Shown: piece after piece, positions 58,235 through 64,000 of the stretch
Layout of the letters: each line of letters starts with the position of its first letter
Numbering within the stretch: the stretch's first letter is position 1
Assembly: GCA_965224095.1 (NCBI GenBank)
Contig: OZ245039.1
Location: 1,116,001-1,180,000, forward strand
Source: JBPEWY01 sp965224095
GTDB taxonomy: Bacteria; Bacteroidota; Bacteroidia; Flavobacteriales; Flavobacteriaceae
DNA length: 64,000 bases
Reading direction: 5' to 3'
Translations under genes and position numbers: made by a program
The notes under the pieces: generated by a model
What the model was told of the DNA's origin: nothing
The model's database searches: none
What the model saw: only the letters and a program-made list of their open reading frames with translations

Positions 58235-59023
58235 TACCTGCATTTCATGTACCGTTTTAAAATAATCAAAAGCCGAAAATAACCTTGAACCAAACCAACT
58301 AAAATATTCCCCGTTAACCATCACAACCTTTGCCTGCGGAAGTTGTTGTTGAAGCTCTTTACGATGTTCTTCTTTAAATGGAAACGGTTCTGAGGAAAGC
58401 AGTACGAGCTCCGGCTTTTTTAACCTCAGTTCTTCAACGGTAACTGTTGGATAACGTTCTGTTTCTCCAAGGCAGTTTACAAAACCATTTAACTGTAGCA
58501 TGGTATTAATAAATGTACTGGCTCCCGCCGCCATCCAGGGCTTATACCAAATAAGATAGGCTACAGAAAAAGTCCGGTTTCTTTCCTTAATAAATGCATT
58601 AAAATTTTCCAGGGCCTCCTGTATTTGACGCAGGAGTACGGTGGCTTCTTTTTCTTTATTAAAAATCACGCCGTATTGGGTTATGAGTTCGAGGCAATCA
58701 CCCATTGTCTTAACATCAGATACATGCACCGGTGCAATTTCCTCTAACAGAGATACCATTTCAGCCGTATTTTCTTCCTTATTGCACAAAATGATATCGG
58801 GGTTAAGGTCTTTAATCTTTTCCAGGGAAACCCGTTTGGTACCTCCCACAACATTTTTGGTTTTAACCAGGTGATCGGGATGTACACAAAATTTTGTAAT
58901 CCCCTGTAATTGGCTTTCCAACCGAAGCGTATAAAGCAATTCGGTTTGGCTGGGGACCAAAGATACAATGCGATCGGTACTATGAATCTGTATAGTACGC
59001 CCCAGTTGATCTGTAATCTCCAT
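58232..59023 (-). CDS. BtuF-like helical-backbone metal/cobalamin receptor lacking signal peptide
   Basis: 263 residues matching TroA/BtuF-type periplasmic binding proteins: RIVSLVPSQTELLYTL at the start, GGTKRVSLEKIKDLNPDIILC, the long backbone helix region VLLRQIQEALENF, and the C-terminal SSEPFPFKEEH. The chain begins directly at the binding domain (MEITDQLGRTIQIHSTD) with no signal peptide, and the previous gene ends only 11 nt upstream, leaving no room for one. It is therefore probably cytoplasmic, a form known in some bacteria but unexplained. No permease or ATPase genes are adjacent. Confidence 0.85.
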   Translation of the reverse strand: MEITDQLGRTIQIHSTDRIVSLVPSQTELLYTLRLESQLQGITKFCVHPDHLVKTKNVVGGTKRVSLEKIKDLNPDIILCNKEENTAEMVSLLEEIAPVHVSDVKTMGDCLELITQYGVIFNKEKEATVLLRQIQEALENFNAFIKERNRTFSVAYLIWYKPWMAAGASTFINTMLQLNGFVNCLGETERYPTVTVEELRLKKPELVLLSSEPFPFKEEHRKELQQQLPQAKVVMVNGEYFSWFGSRLFSAFDYFKTVHEMQV

Positions 59024-59034
59024 AACGGATTTGA

Positions 59035-59847
59035 TTATTTTAAGAGGTATTCCATTTGCTGTTGCAGTTGATATGCCTTATCCCGGGCTGCGCTGGCAAA
59101 ATCCTTACCATTTCCCGCGTAGATAATACCTCTTGCAGAATTAATAAGCAATCCTATATTGGAAGTCATTCCGTATTTACAAACCTCTTCCAGGCTCCCT
59201 CCCTGTGCTCCCACACCGGGAACCAACAGGAATTGCTGCGGTATTATTTTTCGTATCTCAGCCAGGTATTCAGCTTTGGTAGCTCCAACAACATACATCA
59301 GGTTTTCACTGTTTTTCCAAGTCCGGGAAGTATCGATTACTTTTTTGTACAACTCCACGTGGTTTAATTTTTGCGTTTGAAAATCAAAAGCACCACTATT
59401 GGAGGTCAGTGCCAGCAAAATGGTATGCTTGTTTTTGAACGCAAGAAAAGGTTCTACAGAGTCTTTACCCATATAGGGAGCCACGGTTATGGAGTCGAAA
59501 TTCAGATCGTTAAAAAAAGCTTCGGCATACATACGGGAAGTATTGCCAATATCACCTCTTTTAGCATCGGCTATTGTGAAAAGATCGGGGTGGTTTTGGT
59601 TAATATAGTCTATCGTTTTTTTTAGGGCTTTCCAGCCTTTTAAGCCATGAGCTTCATAAAAAGCCATATTGGGTTTATAGGCCACAGCCAAATCATGCGT
59701 TGCATCTATAATAGCTTTATTAAACTGGAAAATAGGATCTTCCCCGCTAAGAAGATGAACTGGTATTTTGGCAAGATCAACATCCAGCCCCACGCAGAGA
59801 AAGGATTTTTTCTTTCGGATTTGGTCTATTAACTGTTGGGTGGTCAT
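59035..59847 (-). CDS. pyrF: Orotidine 5'-phosphate decarboxylase, type 2
   Basis: Decarboxylates OMP to UMP, the last step of pyrimidine synthesis. 270 residues, the longer type 2 form. The barrel shows SFLCVGLDVDLAKIP (residues 15-29), VAYKPNMAFYEAHG, the catalytic lysine-aspartate cluster FTIADAKRGDIGNTS near residue 93, and LVPGVGAQGGSLEEV near the phosphate site. It follows prfA on the minus strand across a 174-nt gap that contains twelve degenerate heptamers; purM, prfA and pyrF in this order are common in Flavobacteriia. Confidence 0.97.
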   Translation of the reverse strand: MTTQQLIDQIRKKKSFLCVGLDVDLAKIPVHLLSGEDPIFQFNKAIIDATHDLAVAYKPNMAFYEAHGLKGWKALKKTIDYINQNHPDLFTIADAKRGDIGNTSRMYAEAFFNDLNFDSITVAPYMGKDSVEPFLAFKNKHTILLALTSNSGAFDFQTQKLNHVELYKKVIDTSRTWKNSENLMYVVGATKAEYLAEIRKIIPQQFLLVPGVGAQGGSLEEVCKYGMTSNIGLLINSARGIIYAGNGKDFASAARDKAYQLQQQMEYLLK

Positions 59848-59854
59848 TTAATGA

Positions 59855-59938
59855 TTGCTGATTTTTAATTTCTAATTTTTAATTTCTAATTGCTGATTTC
59901 TGATTTCTAATTGCTGATTTCTGATTGCTGTTTGTTGA
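59855..59938. repeat. Twelve in-register degenerate heptamer repeats
   Basis: Twelve consecutive 7-bp units with consensus TTNCTRA: TTGCTGA, TTTTTAA, TTTCTAA, TTTTTAA, TTTCTAA, TTGCTGA, TTTCTGA, TTTCTAA, TTGCTGA, TTTCTGA, TTGCTGT, TTGTTGA. The array starts 8 nt before the pyrF start codon and lies in its leader. Confidence 0.8.
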
Positions 59939-60021
59939 TTTAAATTTTCGATTTATTAAGATCAACATATCGTTTCATTAAAAATTAAAATTACGCTTTA
60001 AACACTTCATCCTTTAGGCTG

Positions 60022-61098
60022 CTAAATAATCTCATTTGCTTCTTTGAGTTTTTCCGTATTTTCAGCCATCATAAGTTCTTCTATAATTTTTTCAAGATCT
60101 CCGTTTATTATATTATCCAGGTCGTACAGTGTTAGATTAATTCGATGATCGGTTACCCGGCTCTGCGGGTAGTTATAGGTACGAATTTTTGCACTGCGAT
60201 CGCCACTGCTTACCATACTTTTTCTCCTTGCTGCATCTTCGGCCTGTTTTTTTGCTAATTCACGCTCGTACAGTCGGGAGCGAAGTACCTTCATAGCTTT
60301 TTCCAGGTTTTTGTGTTGCGATTTTTCATCCTGACAGCTCACGATAATCCCGGTTGGTTCGTGGTGTAGTTTGATGGCGGAATAGGTAGTATTTACCGAT
60401 TGACCACCAGGTCCGGTTGACGTGGTACGTTCAATCCGCACCTCAGACATATCGAGTTCCACATCAAATTCTTCCGCTTCGGGCAGTACAATAACGGTAG
60501 CGGCCGAAGTATGCACCCTTCCCTGTGTTTCCGTCTGAGGCACTCTTTGCACCCGATGTACGCCTGCCTCAAATTTAAGGGTTCCATAAACATCATCGCC
60601 TTCCACGCTAAAAATAACTTCTTTAAAGCCACCAGAAGTTCCTTCGTTATACGACATCATAGATGTTTTCCATCCCTGTCGTTCACAGTACTTGGTATAC
60701 ATCCGAAACAAATCGCCGGCAAAAATACTGGCTTCATCCCCTCCGGTACCTGCCCGGATTTCCATAACTACATTCTTAGCATCTTCCGGATCTTTCGGGA
60801 TCAACAGAAATTTGATTTCTTCCTCTAAAGGAGACAATGCTTCCCTGGCTTCCTCCAACTGCATTTTGGCCATTTCAACCATTTCACTATCACTGCCATC
60901 TGCTAAAATTTCCTCCGCTTCTGCAATGTTGTCAAGCAGTGTTTTATAGGCATCCCTTTTATCTACCAGGACTTTCAGGTCTTTGTATTCTTTAGTGAGT
61001 AGTACGTATCGCTTTTGATCGGCAATAATATCGGGTTGAATAATCAGGTCAGAAACCTCATCAAACCGTTGTTTTACTATGTTTAACTTATCTAGCAT
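60022..61098 (-). CDS. prfA: Peptide chain release factor 1
   Basis: Recognises UAA and UAG stop codons and triggers peptide release. 358 residues, the standard length. The GGQ motif is in TSTGPGGQSVNTTYSA near residue 229, and the codon-recognition P-x-T-type region is near RVQRVPQTETQGRVHTSA. The preceding helical domain 1 (about 1-100) and the C-terminal RVTDHRINLTLYDLDNI are intact. No programmed frameshift is present. A TACTTTTG box at 61125-61118 gives it its own promoter with a leader of about 13 nt. Confidence 0.98.
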   Translation of the reverse strand: MLDKLNIVKQRFDEVSDLIIQPDIIADQKRYVLLTKEYKDLKVLVDKRDAYKTLLDNIAEAEEILADGSDSEMVEMAKMQLEEAREALSPLEEEIKFLLIPKDPEDAKNVVMEIRAGTGGDEASIFAGDLFRMYTKYCERQGWKTSMMSYNEGTSGGFKEVIFSVEGDDVYGTLKFEAGVHRVQRVPQTETQGRVHTSAATVIVLPEAEEFDVELDMSEVRIERTTSTGPGGQSVNTTYSAIKLHHEPTGIIVSCQDEKSQHKNLEKAMKVLRSRLYERELAKKQAEDAARRKSMVSSGDRSAKIRTYNYPQSRVTDHRINLTLYDLDNIINGDLEKIIEELMMAENTEKLKEANEII

Positions 61099-61117
61099 AC
61101 CTTGTATAAATGCGTTG

Positions 61118-61125
61118 CAAAAGTA
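61118..61125 (-). promoter_or_regulatory. prfA promoter -7 box
   Basis: Minus-strand TACTTTTG fits TAnnTTTG, 20 nt before the ATG. Confidence 0.55.
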
Positions 61126-61279
61126 AGCTTTTTTTAGGGATTATTAAACAGGATACATCCTCTGTATAATACGGAATAACTTTTATAATAAGATGTTTCA
61201 AAATTTAGTAACTTTATACCGTTACGCTTACAACCGTTTCCCCATTCCAACACTGTATTCAAATTAAGAATGAGGAATT

Positions 61280-61816
61280 ATGAATTTACCAGGTCTGCTT
61301 GTTGAATATTTAATAAACGGTTCGATTGCTCTTGTCTGGTTGCTTAAAATAGATAAATTACAGCTTGTTTTTGCCGAGATCCAGGATAATCAAATTCTAA
61401 TAATCCCCATTGCCTATGTACTGGGTATGTTTATCGATTTTTTGGCTGCATTACTCGTACATCCTTTTAAAAAACTAATCCGAAGGAGTTCTGAAAAAAC
61501 CGTAGGGAAGGAAATAAAGAGTAAAAGGCCAACCCTGAATATAAATGACTATAAAACTTTCTGGGATGAAAAAGTGGCCATTGAAAAGCACTTTCCTGAT
61601 CTGAATAAGGAAATTATGAGCAGAAGTAGCCGGGATCGAATTGCACGGGGAACCATGTTAAACCTAATTCCCATATCTATTTTGTATTGGGCGGACTTAC
61701 AGTGGGTTGGAATAATTTTACTTTTTATTTCAATCATTATGTGGGCAAAGTTCGAACAATACAACCGTTGTTTTGAAATTAGATCGGCCATCTCTATACG
61801 GGAAGAAAAAAAGTAA
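61280..61816 (+). CDS. Membrane protein of unknown function
   Basis: 178 residues with hydrophobic segments at about 5-25, 40-62 (LIIPIAYVLGMFIDFLAALLV), and 125-155 (LNLIPISILYWADL and GIILLFISIIMWA). A basic cytoplasmic loop (KKLIRRSSEKTVGKEIKSKRP) and a charged helix (WDEKVAIEKHFPDLNKE) separate the pairs. I do not recognise the family. A GAGG five nt before the ATG at 61280 is a rare Shine-Dalgarno-like site for this phylum. It is the only plus-strand gene between prfA and the right edge. Confidence 0.65.
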   Translation: MNLPGLLVEYLINGSIALVWLLKIDKLQLVFAEIQDNQILIIPIAYVLGMFIDFLAALLVHPFKKLIRRSSEKTVGKEIKSKRPTLNINDYKTFWDEKVAIEKHFPDLNKEIMSRSSRDRIARGTMLNLIPISILYWADLQWVGIILLFISIIMWAKFEQYNRCFEIRSAISIREEKK

Positions 61817-61879
61817 TTATCGTTTTTAAAAGCGTTTCCCAAAATATGATCTCACCAGCAGTAAAACCCTATATTAAGG

Positions 61880-63055
61880 CTAGTATTCGAATGTACCGTA
61901 CTCGCTCTTAATCGTGAGTTTTTTGGTTTCGGCGGCCTCCACCCGGCCAATAATTTTTGCTTCCACACCAAAGCTCCGAGAAATGGTCATGATCTCATCG
62001 GCGATTTCCGGATTTACATACAGTTCCATACGATGCCCACAATTAAACACCTGATACATTTCTTTCCAGTCGGTACCGGACTCGTCCTGTATTAACTTAA
62101 AAAGTGGAGGTACCTGAAACAAATTATCTTTAATAACATGCAGGTTTTTCACAAAGTGTAAAATTTTGGTTTGCGCACCACCGCTACAATGAATCATTCC
62201 GTGAATCTGATCGGAGGTAAATTGACGGAGTATCTTTTTTATTACCGGTGCATAGGTACGCGTAGGAGACAATACCAGTTTACCGGCATTCAGGGGTGTA
62301 TTTTCGATTTTATCGGTGAGTTGTACACTTCCGGAATACACGAGCTCTGATGGAACAGCTGCATCAAAACTTTCCGGGTATTTTGAAGCCAGATAGTTTG
62401 CAAATACATCGTGACGTGCCGAAGTGAGTCCGTTACTTCCCATGCCTCCGTTATATTCTTTTTCATAGGTGGCCTGCCCAAAAGATGCCAGGCCAACGAT
62501 AACATCTCCCGCCGCTATTTTAGCATTATCAATCACTTCAGAACGTTTCATACGTGCGGTAACGGTAGAATCTACAATAATAGTACGTACCAGATCGCCT
62601 ACGTCTGCGGTTTCGCCTCCCGTAGCGTGAATGGTAATTCCATGAGCTTTTAAATCCTGAATCAGTTCTTCGGTTCCATTAATTATTGCCGATATTACTT
62701 CCCCCGGTATCAGGTTTTTATTTCTGCCAATGGTTGAGGACAGCATAATATTATCGGTAGCTCCCACGCATAGCAGATCGTCTATATTCATGATTAATGC
62801 ATCCTGAGCTATTCCCTTCCAAACCGACAAATCGCCGGTTTCCTTCCAATACATATAGGCCAGAGAACTCTTTGTACCCGCACCATCGGCATGCATCACC
62901 AGGCAATGCTCCGGGCTGGCAGTCAGGAAATCCGGAACTATCTTACAAAAAGCACTGGGAAAAAGTCCCTTATCTATATTTTTAATGGCCTTATGTACAT
63001 CTTCTTTAGTGGCTGAAACTCCGCGTTGCTGATAACGTTTACTGGCTTGCGTCAT
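61880..63055 (-). CDS. purM: Phosphoribosylformylglycinamidine cyclo-ligase (AIR synthase)
   Basis: Closes the imidazole ring to give AIR in purine synthesis. 391 residues from the ATG at 63055; the ATG three codons earlier would leave almost no leader. Motifs are MHADGAGTKSSLAYMYW, IAQDALIMNIDDLLCVGA, HATGGETADVGDLVRTIIVDST (split) and a C-terminal VEAAETKKLTI. It is the longer, divergent PurM form of Bacteroidota. Its TATTTTTG box shares 14 flanking bases with the pyrD promoter. prfA follows 781 nt downstream, separated by a plus-strand gene. Confidence 0.93.
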   Translation of the reverse strand: MTQASKRYQQRGVSATKEDVHKAIKNIDKGLFPSAFCKIVPDFLTASPEHCLVMHADGAGTKSSLAYMYWKETGDLSVWKGIAQDALIMNIDDLLCVGATDNIMLSSTIGRNKNLIPGEVISAIINGTEELIQDLKAHGITIHATGGETADVGDLVRTIIVDSTVTARMKRSEVIDNAKIAAGDVIVGLASFGQATYEKEYNGGMGSNGLTSARHDVFANYLASKYPESFDAAVPSELVYSGSVQLTDKIENTPLNAGKLVLSPTRTYAPVIKKILRQFTSDQIHGMIHCSGGAQTKILHFVKNLHVIKDNLFQVPPLFKLIQDESGTDWKEMYQVFNCGHRMELYVNPEIADEIMTISRSFGVEAKIIGRVEAAETKKLTIKSEYGTFEY

Positions 63056-63075
63056 AAATAACATATATTGTTGTG

Positions 63076-63083
63076 CAAAAATA
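63076..63083 (-). promoter_or_regulatory. purM promoter -7 box
   Basis: Minus-strand TATTTTTG inside TTATTTTTGCACAA, identical over 14 bases to the pyrD promoter. It lies about 20 nt before the chosen ATG. Confidence 0.6.
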
Positions 63084-63127
63084 ACAAGTTTTACCGCTTG
63101 AGAAGAGAAAAAGAAAATTAAGTTTAA

Positions 63128-63247
63128 AACAAAAAGCGCATCTTACAGATGCGCTTTATAATTTGGTCAGTAAACCCAATCGCTAATTATTTTCTAGCGA
63201 CTCTCAGGCTTATTATTCTGTCTAGCCCGAGTACTTAATTGATTAAT
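63128..63247 (-). ncRNA. Candidate minus-strand small RNA with three hairpins
   Basis: Read on the minus strand: hairpin 1 CTCGGGCT (63231-63224) with AGCCTGAG (63210-63203); hairpin 2 AGTCGCTA (63202-63195) with TAGCGATT (63185-63178); and a 10-bp terminator AAAGCGCATC/GATGCGCTTT (63157-63133) followed by TTTTTG. Hairpins 1 and 2 are each complete 8-bp stems only through a G-U pair on this strand; on the plus strand both have an A-C mismatch. A TACTTTTA box (seven of eight) at 63262-63255 could start it. It lies in the 405-nt gap between purM and glutamine synthetase III. Confidence 0.55.
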
Positions 63248-63397
63248 AGCATAATAAAAGTATTAAAAACTTTTATACGAGAAAAGAGAAGGATACCTAA
63301 GTTGTAAGAAAAGAAGCAACTTTTCGATGAACTGCATATTTTTTAACAAAAAATGCCTCCGATTGTATTATTTTCCTACGTAATTTTTTAAAATACT

Positions 63398-63443
63398 AAA
63401 AAACCGCTTAACACATTGAAATTAGATGTATTAAACGGTTTTT
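63398..63443 (-). terminator. Glutamine synthetase III terminator
   Basis: AAAAACCG (63399-63406) pairs with CGGTTTTT (63436-63443), partly extended by TTAA on each side; T residues follow on the minus strand. It isolates the small RNA candidate below from the upstream gene. Confidence 0.75.
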
Positions 63444-63469
63444 ATGTTAAAATCACTGATTAGAACCGA

Positions 63470-64000
63470 TTATTTAGTGAATAGCAACTCTCTGTATTTC
63501 GTTAATGGCCATAAGTCGTCATCTACCATCATTTCCAGTTTATCACAGTGATATCTAATCTCATCAAAATAGGGTTTTACCGCATTGCAATACGCGTCTG
63601 CTTTAGGCTGTGCTTTATCCAGTTTATTAGCCTTCTTACGCTCTTCGATCATGGCAGTAACCTTCGAATTAATATCTGCAATATGCCCGGATATGCGTTC
63701 GATAAGATCTAATTGTTCGGCCCCTACTTTTTTAAAGTTGGCCCCGAAAACCTCCTTAAGTCCGCGAACATTTTCTATTAAGGTATTCTGATATCTGATT
63801 GCTGTAGGAATTACGTGATTTCTTGCAATATCACCTAGCACTCTACTTTCTATCTGTACTTTCATTGTGTATTCCTCCAGCTCAATCTCGTGTCTTGCTT
63901 CTACTTCTATGGGGCTCATTACATCCATTTCCTCAAAGAGTTCCAAAGCATTTTTACTAATCATGGCCTTCAGCGCTTCAGGGGTAGTTTTGTTATTGCT
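63470..64000 (-). CDS. glnN: Glutamine synthetase type III, C-terminal part
   Basis: The frame runs off the right edge; the last 176 residues are visible (from SNNKTTPEALKAMI on the gene strand). They match the helical C terminus unique to type III glutamine synthetases: LELFEEMDVMSPIEVEARHEI, VLGDIARNHVIPTAIRYQN, a long coiled helix around AEQLDLIERISGHIADI and the end DDDLWPLTKYRELLFTK. The enzyme makes glutamine from glutamate and ammonia as a dodecamer. The catalytic part lies outside the window. Its terminator is at 63398-63443. Confidence 0.9.
   Translation of the reverse strand, partial: SNNKTTPEALKAMISKNALELFEEMDVMSPIEVEARHEIELEEYTMKVQIESRVLGDIARNHVIPTAIRYQNTLIENVRGLKEVFGANFKKVGAEQLDLIERISGHIADINSKVTAMIEERKKANKLDKAQPKADAYCNAVKPYFDEIRYHCDKLEMMVDDDLWPLTKYRELLFTK

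Noticed and set aside
59855..59938. CRISPR-like repeats
   Set aside because: The units are 7 bp, directly adjacent and without spacers, with no cas genes in the window.

Overview
The window is a chromosomal segment from a member of the Bacteroidota, almost certainly a Flavobacteriaceae species. The evidence is the recurring Bacteroidota promoter signature (TTTG, about 19 nt, then TAnnTTTG) close upstream of many start codons, a secreted protein with a C-terminal type IX secretion (T9SS) sorting domain, many lipoproteins with short F-x-S-C lipoboxes, and family types typical of the group: long-form NusB, fused isobutyryl-CoA mutase, glutamine synthetase III, DUF3276, DUF4920 and M49 peptidase. 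I saw no tRNA, rRNA, CRISPR array, prophage or intact insertion sequence. Most of the window is ordinary housekeeping DNA with compact, often overlapping genes.

Layout. 1-9.5 kb: a truncated NTF2/SnoaL-like gene, guaB, a porin / FMN-binding protein / four-helix membrane protein set whose promoter sits between two identical Fur-like palindromes, HMG-CoA lyase, a LysE exporter, an isolated AprA-like methyltransferase and pyrD. 9.5-17.6 kb: peptidase T, a DinB protein, a DUF1801/YdeI protein, the nusB-DUF1573-yajC group, leucine dehydrogenase, an ABC exporter and a DUF3276 protein. 17.6-29.4 kb: an M14 peptidase, csaA with a BASS transporter and an acyltransferase, a thioredoxin-like protein, a YfiT/DinB protein, a fused cyclophilin-FKBP isomerase, a PQQ-type sugar dehydrogenase with T9SS signal, an M28 peptidase and PPK2. 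29.5-41.4 kb: a secreted coiled-coil protein, a long inverted repeat, a run of NatA/NatB-like ABC transporter, MscS channel and sigma-54 response regulator genes, grpE-dnaJ, a TIGR01777 epimerase, DUF4920-mnmD, ilvE, a MazG-like pyrophosphatase and an SDR. 41.2-52 kb: two tiny membrane-protein genes, dipeptidyl peptidase III, a START/GyrI protein, crcB, DUF1684, an MFS transporter behind a structured leader, MscS, a DJ-1 lipoprotein, an Lrp regulator and a hydrolase. 52-64 kb: icmF, an MBL-fold lipoprotein, DUF4197, a BtuF-like protein without signal peptide, pyrF, prfA, an unknown membrane protein, purM and the 3' end of glutamine synthetase III.

Functional themes are scattered rather than clustered: branched-chain amino acid turnover (leucine dehydrogenase, ilvE, HMG-CoA lyase, icmF), nucleotide synthesis (guaB, pyrD, pyrF, purM), extracellular peptide use (M14, M28, M49 and M20 peptidases) and envelope transport.

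The signals most worth a second look are non-coding or regulatory: the doubly flanked Fur-like promoter and its porin/flavoprotein/His-rich membrane set; a likely attenuator or riboswitch-type leader before the MFS gene (46.13-46.28 kb); a probable minus-strand small RNA at 63.13-63.25 kb, whose G-U pairs indicate the transcribed strand; a 113-bp inverted repeat at 30.4 kb; twelve in-register degenerate heptamers before pyrF; and an 8-5-8 inverted repeat over the grpE promoter.
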